Notes: generated from the sequence alone by a model not told the origin. DNA of 64,000 nt from Enhygromyxa salina (GCF_000737335.2 NZ_JMCC02000022.1:1-64000), one strand, 5' to 3'; shown: positions 15,998 through 26,442, numbered from the stretch's first letter. Made by a program: numbers and translations.

Positions 15998-17934
15998 CAG
16001 AATATCTTCACGTTCGGTTCCGAGGCCGGCGTCTCATTGTCGCCGATCGGGTTGGAGTGACCGAGTCCCAGCGCACCGTAGATGTTGAAGCCCCAACAGC
16101 GCACCAGCCCGGTGGTGAGAAGCACGCACGTGTGCCTGTATTTGACGCTCAGCGACTCCGCGAGACCGCCAAGCTCGACTGTGCCGACCGACGCTGGGGG
16201 CTCGTTGTCTCCGATGTTGACAGTGTTCGCGTAGCCGAGCTGCCCGTAGTTGTTGCGACCCCAGCAGCGCACCGTCCCGCCCTCGAGCAGCGCGCAGGTG
16301 TGCTCGCGTCCGACCGAGACTTGGGTCGCGGCCGCCCCGAGCTCGATGTCGCCGGCAGAAGCGGGCGCCTCGTCGTCGCCGATGTCCATGGTGTGTCCAT
16401 AGCCAAGCTGACCAAACTCGTTGCGGCCCCAGCAGCGTACGGCGCCCGTGTCCAGGAGCGCGCAGGTGTGCGACAAGCCGAGCGTCAGGTCGACGACGAC
16501 ACCGCCGATGTCGACGTCGCCCGCGCTCGCGGGCACCTCGTCATCGCCGATCCACGCTTCATTGCCGTAGCCCAACACGCCATCCCACCCCACTCCCCAG
16601 CACCGCACCGCCCCAGAGTCGAGCAACGCGCAGGTGTGGGCATACCCAGCCCGCAGCTGCGTCACGACCCCGCCCACATCAACATCGCCAACGCTCGACG
16701 GCAGCTCGTCGTCGCCGATCGTCTCTTTGTTCCCATAGCCAGGCGAGCCGTAGAACCCCCCGCCCCAACACCGCACAGCTCCTGTATCGAGCAACGCGCA
16801 GGTGTGGAGCCCGCCGGCGGCTAGCTGAATGACAGCGCCCCCAACCTCGACGTCGCCCCCCGTGCCGCCCGGTTCATCGTCGCCGATCGGCTCGACGTGG
16901 CCATATCCGAGCAGGCCGTCGAGGTTGTTCCCCCAACAGCGCACGCCGCCAGTATCGAGCAGAACGCACGAATGATCGTCCCCCCCGTCGAGCTGGACGA
17001 CATCTCCACCAAGAGCGACATCGCCCGCGGCAAATGGATACTCGTTGTCGCCGATGTCCGAGATGTTTCCATATCCCAGCTTTCCGCCCCACCCCTCGCC
17101 CCAACACCGGACCGCGGCGGTGTCGAGCAGCACACAGTTCGCTTGTGCCATCGCCGAGATGGTGAGCACGCGCTGCTCGAGACAACCAAAGCACCCGTCG
17201 TTGGGCTGCTCGTTGCCGTCCTCGCACTGCTCCTCGCCTTGCAGGACCCCGTCGCCGCACGCAGCGAACTCGCACGACGTCGTGCAGTCGTCGTCGTCGT
17301 TGGGGTTGCCGTCGTCGCATGATTCGTGGCCCGCCCATACGATTCCGTCGCCGCAGATCGGGAACAGGCACGCGTTCGTGCAGCCGTCGGTGGGGTCGTC
17401 GTCCCCGTCCTCGCACTGCTCGCCCGGGTCCAGCACCCCGTTGCCGCAGCTGGCCAGCACGCAGCTGTTGGGGCAGGCGTCGTCGTCGATCGCGTTGCCG
17501 TCGTCGCAGCTCTCGCTCGGGCCGGGGTCGCCGTCGCCGCAGACGTTGAGCTGGCACATGGCGTTGCAGAGCTGACCCGGGCCGTTGTTGGGGCCGGCGT
17601 CGCAGGGTTCGTTGGCCTGGACGATGCCGTCGCCGCAGGTTGGGAGCGTGCAGGCGTTGGTGCAGGCGTCGTCGTTGACGAAGTTGCCGTCGTCGCACTC
17701 TTCATCGGCGTCGACGGTGGCGTCGCCGCACGCGGGGTTGGGGGGGTCGTCGGTCGTGGCGTCGGTCCCCCCGGTCGTGGGGTCGCTCGAGCTTCCCGTC
17801 TCAGTGGCCGACCCAGTCTCCGACATCGTGCTCGTGTCGAGTCCGTAGTCTGTCGTCGCGTCAGCTTTACAGGCTGCGAAAATCAGCAACGTTCCGAGAA
17901 TTACGAGCGGCCTTCTTGGGTTCGTTGCCCACAT
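15997..17934 (-). CDS. DUF4215/RCC1-repeat lipoprotein, copy A
   Basis: A 645-residue paralogue of copy B, taken from the ATG of MWATNPRRP since it gives a clean signal peptide and lipobox (LIFAA-Cys22); an upstream ATG at 18003 is possible but would bury the signal. After a Ser/Thr-rich linker come six DUF4215 repeats, one of them unusual (CDAGPNNGPGQLCNAMCQLNVCGDG, written here only as a position cue: about residues 105-130), then RCC1 repeats with CVLLDTGGVRCWG and GLLGYGH patterns. It is the first gene of the six-gene operon running down to 8497. Confidence 0.88.
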   Translation of the reverse strand: MWATNPRRPLVILGTLLIFAACKADATTDYGLDTSTMSETGSATETGSSSDPTTGGTDATTDDPPNPACGDATVDADEECDDGNFVNDDACTNACTLPTCGDGIVQANEPCDAGPNNGPGQLCNAMCQLNVCGDGDPGPSESCDDGNAIDDDACPNSCVLASCGNGVLDPGEQCEDGDDDPTDGCTNACLFPICGDGIVWAGHESCDDGNPNDDDDCTTSCEFAACGDGVLQGEEQCEDGNEQPNDGCFGCLEQRVLTISAMAQANCVLLDTAAVRCWGEGWGGKLGYGNISDIGDNEYPFAAGDVALGGDVVQLDGGDDHSCVLLDTGGVRCWGNNLDGLLGYGHVEPIGDDEPGGTGGDVEVGGAVIQLAAGGLHTCALLDTGAVRCWGGGFYGSPGYGNKETIGDDELPSSVGDVDVGGVVTQLRAGYAHTCALLDSGAVRCWGVGWDGVLGYGNEAWIGDDEVPASAGDVDIGGVVVDLTLGLSHTCALLDTGAVRCWGRNEFGQLGYGHTMDIGDDEAPASAGDIELGAAATQVSVGREHTCALLEGGTVRCWGRNNYGQLGYANTVNIGDNEPPASVGTVELGGLAESLSVKYRHTCVLLTTGLVRCWGFNIYGALGLGHSNPIGDNETPASEPNVKIF

Positions 17935-18116
17935 GCTTCGGCAGTAGAACACCACTCGGTCTTCAACACAAGCCCGAACTAGCAGTGCTCCTAGAACACT
18001 CATCGTTAATTCCTGCGGCACAGATCCACTCCGCCCGGACCTCCCAATCAGCCCAGCTCTTTCTAAACAAATCGAGGATCCCGAACCATTGGACACAGGT
18101 TTCACTACACGTTTTT

Positions 18117-18548
18117 TCACGCCCGCCCCGGATATTCGCCGTTCCGAATACAGTCAATGCGATCCTGAATCGCCCGACAAACCAAGGCGATCAAGTCATC
18201 CAAGCCCATACTCTCGGCCACCGCTACGAGATCTGGTTCCAACCCCGCGAGACGGCCAATGAGCGCCTTGCGAACCCTTCCCGGTTCCAATGGCAAATCG
18301 AGTTCTTGCACCTCAACCTCGAGCGCCGGTTGCAGGAGGCCAAGCAGCTTGCCGATGAGACCAGGTCGCTTGGGCGATGACTTCACCACTAGGACCACGG
18401 GTTTCCCGTCCGCATCCCAACCGTGATCACCATATTCCCCAGCGAGAACGTCCGGCGGTTCGGCGCAGCTAAGCGCGTCCCCAGTGGTCTCAAAGATGTT
18501 TAGATCCCACGCCCCCCCCGGCCCAAGAAACACTAACGGTTCCCTCAT
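18117..18548 (-). CDS. Candidate RHS-associated immunity protein
   Basis: A 143-residue soluble protein with no family I recognise. Its ATG overlaps the stop codon of the RHS gene (TGATG), the usual place of an immunity gene behind a polymorphic toxin. It is rich in acidic and hydrophobic residues (VFLGPGGAWDLNIFETTGD, 'LAGLEPDLVAVAESMGLDDLIALVCRAIQDRI' spread near 100-130) and lacks a signal peptide. Its base composition, like the toxin tail, is lower in GC than the neighbours. The role as antidote is inferred only from position and size. Confidence 0.65.
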   Translation of the reverse strand: MREPLVFLGPGGAWDLNIFETTGDALSCAEPPDVLAGEYGDHGWDADGKPVVLVVKSSPKRPGLIGKLLGLLQPALEVEVQELDLPLEPGRVRKALIGRLAGLEPDLVAVAESMGLDDLIALVCRAIQDRIDCIRNGEYPGRA

Positions 18549-20983
18549 CAGAAAAACCGATCCCAGAACGACACATCGTCCGGATGTAGGTCCCAAGGCC
18601 GATGTCGCCCGAGGCCTCCACCTGGCTTTCCCTGACCGTTGGGCAACCGCTTGGACCGCCAGTGATAGTGAGGATATCGCCCCGTCGGGTGCGGCGCCCA
18701 ATTACTACTTCGGTTACCCCAGGGAGCGATACGCAAGCGAACGCCAATTACAAGTTCCTCTCCTGCAGCCACGCTCGGACCTGCAATGCACGCTTGGGTC
18801 GCAAGGCCAGCCAACAAACCGTAGGCGTAGTTCGCGTCGTAATTCACTACATCATCCAAATTCGTAAAGTTTTTACGGATAGCAGCACCTAGCCCGAATG
18901 AAACTGTATCACCCCAACCGACAATGAAGTCGGGGACTCCAGACTGGTCAAACCACGTCCATGCATCACCGTACCAGGAAAGGCCTTCGGGATCGATCCG
19001 ATTGACCGGATCACCGTCGACGTAGAAGTACAAGTTCGCCTGTCCCCCATCAAACAGGATCGGATCCTTCATCATCCACCGCCCGATCAGCGGATCATAC
19101 AGCCGCGCCCCAAAGCGCACGAGCTTGACATCCGGATCCCACAGCCCGCCCGCGAACCCAAATGACGACTCGTACCCAGAGTTCCACTCCGTGATCACCT
19201 CGCCCCAGGGCCCGTACTCGATCGTCTGGACCAGGTTCCCTTCATCGTCGACCACCGCCCGCACACTGCCGCGGTAGTCGGTGATCAACCGATACGTCTC
19301 GCCCCCCGTGATCACATAGTCCGGCACGTGCCCACGGCTAGCGTACACATACCGCGCCGTGATCACCCCCGTGTCGTCGACCTCGGCGACGGGGTTGAGT
19401 TGGTCCTGCCAGAGCCAGCCCTTGTCGAACACATTGTCGATGTAGCGCGCGACCACGCGACCGCGCGCATCATAGTCGTACGAGATCTTCGTCGAGTCTG
19501 GGAGCGTCACCGCAAGCAGGTTCCCGAGCGCGTCGTACTCGTACTGCCGCACGTCGGACACGTTGTATGCCTTCTCGATGATCTCGCCAGCGGGGCCGTG
19601 GACGAAGTCCCAGTTCCCGTACTCCTCGATCCTATCCTGCTCGTCGTAGGTCGCGTAGGTCGTGCCGCCCGCGGTCGTGACCGACAACCGGTTCCCGTTG
19701 TCGTCGTACGTATAGGATGCGTACGCAGCATCTCGCGTTACGTACGAGAGCCGACCGCGGTCATCGTACTGGTACGTCCATGCCACCGGCGTCCCGCCGT
19801 CCACGGTCTCGGTCTGCTCGGTGATCCGTCCCAAGTGATCGCGCTCGAGTTCGTAGGTGAACAAGCTGTCGATGCCGTCGTAGATGTACTCGCTGCCGTC
19901 GACATCGCCAAAGCCGTCGTAGGTCAGCGTCTGTTCGATGTCGCCGACGGATACCGTCTCGATCTGTCCCGTCGTGGCCGAGCGAGCCAGGGTCGCGGCG
20001 CCGACGGCCGTCACGAGATCATCGTCGTCATAGCTGACGCTCACCGTCGAGCCAGCGTTGATGCTCTGGCTGCTGATCCGCCCGGCGCTGTCCAACCCCC
20101 AAGCGACGACACCCGCCGTGTCGCCGCTCCATTCTTCGGAGGTGAGCACAGAGCCATTGTACGTGAAATCGAGCTCGGTGCCTGCCGCTGCGTACGGGCC
20201 GGCGAGATTCTCGATCCGGCCGGACGCATCGTAGGTGGGCGTGATCACCGCCCCCTCGCTGGTGCTCACCTCGTCCACGCGGCCGGTGCTCACGCTGTAC
20301 TCGATGTCGATCGTCTCGGTGTCAGGCCGGGTCACCTGCACCAGCCGATGGTCGTCATCGTACTCGTAGGTGGTCTCGTCGGTGCCCATGAATGCATCCG
20401 GGGGATCGTACTCGTCGAGCCGCCCAACCGGATCGTAGCTCATCGTGTGCGCCGACTGGCCGGGCGGCGTCACCGACACCAAGCGTCCCTCCTCGTCCCA
20501 GCCCAGACCGAGGGTCGAGGCATCCGGCAGCAGCGCCGACACGATTCGACCCACGCCGTCGTGACTGAACTCGTAGGTCCGCGCGACCATCCCGAGATAG
20601 GCGACGAGCTCGTCGACGAAGCCATCCGTGTCCCGGTCGAGCGTCGTACGGCGCAGATCGGCTCCCGCGCCCTGTTCGACCTCGATAACTCGGCCCTGCA
20701 TGTCATAGTCGATCGAGATCGCGCTCACGCCCGGGGGCGCATAGCTGATCGTTCGGCCGGCGGAGTCCAGCTCATACGTCATGACGCGCCCTTCGGGGCT
20801 AGTCATGGTACCAATACGCGTCACCGTGTCGTAGCGGTACTCCCACGGAGCAGTGAAAGCGGAGTCACGTGCAGTCTCCTCGACCCAGTCATCGCCATCT
20901 TGGCTATCTCGACCGAGCACATCGCACCTCGGCTGGTCATGATGTCGACCGCGAACACGCGCGAGAGCAACCACGCCCACTCG
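18548..20983 (-). CDS. RHS-repeat protein with variable C-terminal toxin-like tail
   Basis: About 811 residues from a possible GTG at 20983 (start uncertain; ATG 20806 is an alternative). Many YD/RHS repeats of the form YDxxGRxxxxxxPxG are visible, followed by the RHS core-ending 'FGARLYDPLIGRWMMKDPI', 'NLYFYVDGDPVNRIDPEGL'. The ~125 residues after that end the conserved shell and form a distinct tail; its last 60 residues hold a compact His/Arg/Trp-rich signature (APWGNRSS, YPHYHWRSK, GLGRHRPWDLHP) that looks like a small toxin domain, perhaps a nuclease, not confirmed. No signal peptide, PAAR or other secretion domain is visible at the N-terminus, so it may be truncated or an orphan cassette. 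Confidence 0.75.
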   Translation of the reverse strand, partial: RVGVVALARVRGRHHDQPRCDVLGRDSQDGDDWVEETARDSAFTAPWEYRYDTVTRIGTMTSPEGRVMTYELDSAGRTISYAPPGVSAISIDYDMQGRVIEVEQGAGADLRRTTLDRDTDGFVDELVAYLGMVARTYEFSHDGVGRIVSALLPDASTLGLGWDEEGRLVSVTPPGQSAHTMSYDPVGRLDEYDPPDAFMGTDETTYEYDDDHRLVQVTRPDTETIDIEYSVSTGRVDEVSTSEGAVITPTYDASGRIENLAGPYAAAGTELDFTYNGSVLTSEEWSGDTAGVVAWGLDSAGRISSQSINAGSTVSVSYDDDDLVTAVGAATLARSATTGQIETVSVGDIEQTLTYDGFGDVDGSEYIYDGIDSLFTYELERDHLGRITEQTETVDGGTPVAWTYQYDDRGRLSYVTRDAAYASYTYDDNGNRLSVTTAGGTTYATYDEQDRIEEYGNWDFVHGPAGEIIEKAYNVSDVRQYEYDALGNLLAVTLPDSTKISYDYDARGRVVARYIDNVFDKGWLWQDQLNPVAEVDDTGVITARYVYASRGHVPDYVITGGETYRLITDYRGSVRAVVDDEGNLVQTIEYGPWGEVITEWNSGYESSFGFAGGLWDPDVKLVRFGARLYDPLIGRWMMKDPILFDGGQANLYFYVDGDPVNRIDPEGLSWYGDAWTWFDQSGVPDFIVGWGDTVSFGLGAAIRKNFTNLDDVVNYDANYAYGLLAGLATQACIAGPSVAAGEELVIGVRLRIAPWGNRSSNWAPHPTGRYPHYHWRSKRLPNGQGKPGGGLGRHRPWDLHPDDVSFWDRFF

Positions 20984-20999
20984 ATCGCCGGCGAGCGCG

Positions 21000-21476
21000 T
21001 CACTCCCCCGCTTGGGTGTGCGCGCGCCAGGTCGCGACCGCGACGACCTCGCGGCCAGCGAAGCGCTCGGGTGGCGCCCGCAGCTCGAGCAGACCGTCGA
21101 CAAAGCGATAGGCCCGCGTCTCGATCTTGCCGGTCCAGTTGGGAAAGGAGCTCGCCTCGATCCGGTGATGCACGACCTGCCGATCGAGATCGATCTCGTA
21201 GCTGCCAAAGTAACTGAGGCAGGTCTCGAACGCCGCCTGGAGCTCCGCCGCGCTCGCCACCCGCATGTCGCCGCTGCTGAAGTTGGAGCGCTGCGCGGCC
21301 ATGATCTGCATGCTCATGCGCCCGGCGATCTTGGGCGGCTCCTCCAAGCCACCCGACTCGCGCGGCACGTAGATCAGCTGACCGCGCGGATGCAGCCCGA
21401 GCGGGTGCGTGGTCTCGCCGTCGACGGACACCACCAGCGACACGGCGTCCCAGCAACCCCGCAGCGGCGTGCTCAT
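21000..21476 (-). CDS. Lipocalin-like domain protein
   Basis: A 158-residue protein of the lipocalin-like (Lipocalin_5) type: 'LRGCWDAVSLVV' at the start, 'PLGLHPRGQLIYVP' and 'GRMSMQIMAAQR' about residues 25-65, then 'AAFETCLSYFGSYEID' and 'HHRIEASSFPNWTG' toward the middle, all typical of this family. Members of the family are often found beside polyketide synthase genes, as here. Its ATG overlaps the stop of the polyketide synthase (ATGA), so it is co-translated and probably acts on or binds the polyketide product; that is inference. No signal peptide. Confidence 0.8.
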   Translation of the reverse strand: MSTPLRGCWDAVSLVVSVDGETTHPLGLHPRGQLIYVPRESGGLEEPPKIAGRMSMQIMAAQRSNFSSGDMRVASAAELQAAFETCLSYFGSYEIDLDRQVVHHRIEASSFPNWTGKIETRAYRFVDGLLELRAPPERFAGREVVAVATWRAHTQAGE

Positions 21477-24400
21477 GCGCCGGGCTCCCCCGTGAGACCC
21501 ACGTCGAGACCCAGGTCCTCACGCAGCGCGCAGGCCAGCTCGGCCGCCGCCCCGCGCAGAAACAAGTGGCCGCCCGCAAAGCGACGCATCCGAAAGCCGG
21601 CGCCCCCGTAGGCCGCCCAGCCCCGCATGGAGGCTTCGTCGGCGGCCCGATCTTCGGCGCCAACGTACGCGAACAATGGACAGGTCAAGCGCGGCTCGGA
21701 CGGCGGGCGATAGTCCTGCTGAAGTCGGAACGCCGCGCGCAGGGCCGGGCGCAGCGCTCGCGTCAACGCCTCGTCACTGGCGAAGCGCGCGAGATCGTCG
21801 AGGTACCCGATGCCGCGCAAGAACGCAGGGTCGGACAGGCGCGCGTCGAACTCGTCGGCGTCGAGGCCGGCGAGATCGCCAAGACCAGCCTCGGCCCCGG
21901 GGCTGGGGTGGGCCGCGACGCACACGGACGAAGGCCCCGGTCGCCCCCGAGCCTGGAGCTCACGAGCTAATGCCAGCGCAACGAGGGCGCCAAGGCTGTG
22001 GCCATACAGGGCGAAGGGCGGCTCGAGGATTCGGTCGTTCTTGTCGAGCTCGTCGAGCAGCGCGCTGACGAGCGTCCGCATCTGCTCGAAGGGCGGCTCG
22101 CGCTCGCGGTCGAGGCTGCCGGGCAGGCGAACGGCCCACAGCTCGACCTCGGGCAGCAGCTTCGCCCACGGTCGAAACACCGACGCCAGCCCCCCGGCGT
22201 AGGGGATGCAAAGCAAGCGCATGCGCGCCGTCGCAGGCCGAGACAGCGACTGCAGCGCGCCGCTTCCAGTCGCCTGTGCGCTGTCGCGCTCCACCCACGC
22301 GGCCAGCTCCGTGATGCTCGGACCGTCGAGGATCCGCCCGATCGGCAGACGCACGCTGAAGCACTGCTCGATCGCCTCGGCGAGATCCAGGGCCATGCCC
22401 GAGTCGAGGCCGAGGCTCGCCAGCGGCCGGTCGACGTCGAGCTCCGTCGGCGCCATCTCGAGCACCTGAGCGACCTGCTCGCGCATGCGCGCCTCCACGC
22501 GTGCCTCCACGCGCGCCTCGGGGTTCCCGGAGGACACCGGAGCGTCCCGCCGAACCTGGGCGTGGGCGCGCTCGACTGGTGTCTCGAGCGGGGCGGCGTC
22601 GGGCTGCGCGAGACCCAGCCGCAGCTCACGCCCACGCGGCGACTCGATCCAGTAGCGCTGACCGGCGAAGGGGTAGCTCGGCAGCGAGGTCAGCTTGGCG
22701 CCCGCCGTGCAACTGGCCACGAGCCGAGCCGGAACACCGCGCACGTAGAGTCGAGCGAGCCCGCGCAGCAACCCTTCGCGTTGCGCTGGAGCCTGGTCCG
22801 CCGCTGCGAGCTCCGCGTCGTCGACCCCACGCGCGGCCGGGTGTTCGCCGGACTCGATGGGCAGCGCGGGCTCAGCCTCGGCGCCCGGGTCCGATGCTTC
22901 GGGCACGACACCGTAAAACAGCTCCGCGTGCGACTCCCCGGCCAGGTGGGTGTCGAGCAGGCTCGCCAGCTCGTCCCGCGACCGAGCCACACACGCGACG
23001 CGATGCTCGAGCTGGGCCCGCGCGATCGTTGACAGGCTCAGATCAGCCAAGCTCGCCTGCGCGCCTCGATTGCCGCGCAAGAACGCGGCCAAGCGCGCGC
23101 AGGCTCGATCGAGCTGGGCCCGGGTCCGACCCGAGACCACGAACAACTGCGCGGCTTCGGAGGCCGGGCTTGCCTTGGCGTCGGGCTGGGGCGGCGGCGC
23201 GCCCTCGAGGATCAGGTGGGCGTTCGTGCCTCCCAGACCAAAGGTGTTGATCCCCGCGAGGCGACGCCCGTTGGCGGCGGGCCAGGGCTCCAGCGAGGTC
23301 GGAATCCGCAGCCCGAGCCCCGCGAGGTCGATGCTCTCGGGCGCCGAGCGAAAGTGCAGGTGCGGCGGGATCTGCCCGTGCTCGAGCGCGAGCGCGGTCT
23401 TGATCAAGGCCGCGACGCCGGCCGCCGCCTCGGCGTGCCCGATGTTGCTCTTGACCGATCCAAGCGCGCACGCGGGCCCCTCGCGTCCACCCCCCAGCAC
23501 CTGTCCAAGGGCCTGGGCTTCGATCGGATCGCCGACGGGCGTTCCGGTCCCGTGGGCCTCGACGTACTGAAGGTCGGCGGGCGAGATCCCAGCCCGGCGC
23601 GCGGCGACGCGAACCACCTCCTGCTGGGCCCGCGCGCTCGGCAGGGTCACGCGCCGGGTCCTGCCATCTTGATTGACCGCCGAGCCGAGGATCACCGCAT
23701 AGACCCGCTCACCCGCGGCCAACGCCTGCTCGAGCGGGCGCAACACCACGACCCCCGCGCCCTCGCTGCGGGCGTAGCCGTCGGCGCGGGCGTCAAAGCC
23801 CTTGCACCGACCATCGGGCGCCAACATCCGGGCCTGGCTCGCGGCGATCGTCGGCTCGGGCCGAAGCATGAGGTTGACGCCGCCGACCAACGCCAGCGAC
23901 GCGTCGCCGGAGCGGATGCTCTGACAGGCGAGGTGAACGGCGACGAGCGACGAGGAGCAGGCGGTGTCCAGGACCACGCTTGGACCGCGCAGATCAAGGG
24001 CATGCGAGATCCGGTTGGCGGCCATGCAGCCGCCCATCCCAACCACGGTCTGCGCGTCGATCAGCTCGCGCTCGTGGACCGAGGTTCGGATCGCCAAATA
24101 GTCCTGGAGCATCAGCCCGACGAACACCGCCGCGTCACTGCCTGCGAGCGCTCGCGGATCCCGTCCGCTGTCCTCGACCGCCGCCCAGGCGACCTCGAGC
24201 AGCAGTCGATGTTGAGGATCCATGTGCGCGGCCTCGCGGGCCGAGATCCCGAACAGCTCGGCGTCGAAGCGATCCATCTCGTCGATGAAGCCGGCCTCGC
24301 GGGTTGAGATCTTGCCGCGCCGGGCCGCGTCGGGGTCGAACAGGGCGTCGACACACCAGCGATCACCGGGGACCTCGCGCATCGCGTCCCTGCCGGTGGC

Positions 24401-24496
24401 GAGCAACTCCCACATCGAGATCGGCGAGTCGACGCCGCCGGGGAAGCGACAGCCGATCCCGACGATCGCAATCGGTGCTTGGGCGGACGCGGCCAT
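21473..24496 (-). CDS. Single-module polyketide synthase, KS-ACP-TE, no AT
   Basis: A 1007-residue type I polyketide synthase. Residues 8-430 are a full ketosynthase with catalytic Cys180 (DTACSSS), His315 (EAHGTG) and His354 (NIGHAE). The next ~200 residues hold only linker sequence ending in 'LPSYPFAGQRYW'; no acyltransferase (GHSxG near this place) is present. Residues about 655-735 are an acyl carrier protein with the phosphopantetheine Ser in GLDSGMALD, near residue 700. Residues about 765-1000 are a type II-like thioesterase (IPYAGG, GHSLGAL, GGHLFL). It probably needs a trans-acting acyltransferase. No other polyketide or non-ribosomal module is nearby; the downstream lipocalin-like gene is coupled to it. 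Confidence 0.92.
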   Translation of the reverse strand: MAASAQAPIAIVGIGCRFPGGVDSPISMWELLATGRDAMREVPGDRWCVDALFDPDAARRGKISTREAGFIDEMDRFDAELFGISAREAAHMDPQHRLLLEVAWAAVEDSGRDPRALAGSDAAVFVGLMLQDYLAIRTSVHERELIDAQTVVGMGGCMAANRISHALDLRGPSVVLDTACSSSLVAVHLACQSIRSGDASLALVGGVNLMLRPEPTIAASQARMLAPDGRCKGFDARADGYARSEGAGVVVLRPLEQALAAGERVYAVILGSAVNQDGRTRRVTLPSARAQQEVVRVAARRAGISPADLQYVEAHGTGTPVGDPIEAQALGQVLGGGREGPACALGSVKSNIGHAEAAAGVAALIKTALALEHGQIPPHLHFRSAPESIDLAGLGLRIPTSLEPWPAANGRRLAGINTFGLGGTNAHLILEGAPPPQPDAKASPASEAAQLFVVSGRTRAQLDRACARLAAFLRGNRGAQASLADLSLSTIARAQLEHRVACVARSRDELASLLDTHLAGESHAELFYGVVPEASDPGAEAEPALPIESGEHPAARGVDDAELAAADQAPAQREGLLRGLARLYVRGVPARLVASCTAGAKLTSLPSYPFAGQRYWIESPRGRELRLGLAQPDAAPLETPVERAHAQVRRDAPVSSGNPEARVEARVEARMREQVAQVLEMAPTELDVDRPLASLGLDSGMALDLAEAIEQCFSVRLPIGRILDGPSITELAAWVERDSAQATGSGALQSLSRPATARMRLLCIPYAGGLASVFRPWAKLLPEVELWAVRLPGSLDREREPPFEQMRTLVSALLDELDKNDRILEPPFALYGHSLGALVALALARELQARGRPGPSSVCVAAHPSPGAEAGLGDLAGLDADEFDARLSDPAFLRGIGYLDDLARFASDEALTRALRPALRAAFRLQQDYRPPSEPRLTCPLFAYVGAEDRAADEASMRGWAAYGGAGFRMRRFAGGHLFLRGAAAELACALREDLGLDVGLTGEPGA

Positions 24497-24579
24497 CAGC
24501 TCGCCTCGCTCCGCGCCTCGGTCAGCTCGGTCAGCTCGATCAGCTCGGTCAGCTCACCGAAGGTCCTTCGTGCCGCCAC
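24496..24579 (-). CDS. Possible tiny ORF upstream of the polyketide synthase
   Basis: A 27-residue frame from a GTG, ending in a TGA that overlaps the synthase ATG as TGATG, the same arrangement as used by most coupled genes in this window. Its middle is a short repeat (GELTELIELTELTE) encoded by four copies of a GGTCAGCTC 9-mer. No ribosome-binding site is clear. It could be a leader peptide, or the overlap could be chance. A TATACT stretch at about 24589-24594 could be a -10 box. Confidence 0.25.
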   Translation of the reverse strand: MAARRTFGELTELIELTELTEARSEAS

Positions 24580-24748
24580 GGCGCGGAGTATAGCCAGCGG
24601 CAACCATGCCGTCGTGCGTGTCCTACGCGACCCGCACGATCGGCCCACAGCTCGTTCCGAGGACCCCAAAGCGCAGCATCGCTATCCCCGCAGCTGCTGA
24701 CGGTCGTCAACGCCGGCAGAGTGCAGTGCGCCCGCGGGGGCCCCAAGA

Positions 24749-25957
<1,209 letters not shown>

Positions 25958-26442
25958 GATACAGCGTTCTCCATCCTCGTCACCCGTGAATTAGTTGTGA
26001 GCTTGACCCTGGCGTGAACCTCGTCGTTCTCGTGAGCATCATCGCCAAAGTCTGCTCAACGAGTGGGTGGCGACACGACAACGGTCGGGTTCAGATCCCG
26101 TTGGAAGGTGGGCGGATGCAGGACATCACCTCCCAGCTGTTCAGCTAGTACCCTGCCGCTGGCGATCGCCACATTGGCAGACAGCGAGACGGAAGTCCGC
26201 GACGGGTTCCCGGCCTGGTCGGGGCGCACATAGCAGCGGCCCTGTTCGAGTAGGTGCGCTCGCCGACCGCGGGCAGAGAACCGTCCGCGTCGACGGCCGC
26301 GGCTGGGCTGTCGACCGGCTCGCGCTTGGGGAGCTTGGACTTGCCCATTCGGGCTTGGTTTACGTCAGACTGCATGGTCGATGAAGCTCGCACGACATGC
26401 GCCGTACTTGACAGCCGTCGCGTCGCTCAGGACTCTCCCGAG
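25958..26442. other. 485-bp region without a supported gene
   Basis: No frame here has good codon structure plus a ribosome-binding site. Two overlapping open frames (26067-26384 plus, 26145-26393 minus) look like GC-rich chance frames. The region lies between two divergently transcribed lipoprotein genes and so should carry both promoters, but no clear boxes were found. It may contain decayed sequence. Confidence 0.5.

Noticed and set aside
19328..21217. Plus-strand 629-residue open frame
   Set aside because: Shadow of the RHS gene, which has unmistakable YD repeats on the minus strand.
26080..26110. tRNA-like T-loop GGTTCAGATCC
   Set aside because: The T-loop consensus has a mismatch and no cloverleaf stems could be formed around it.
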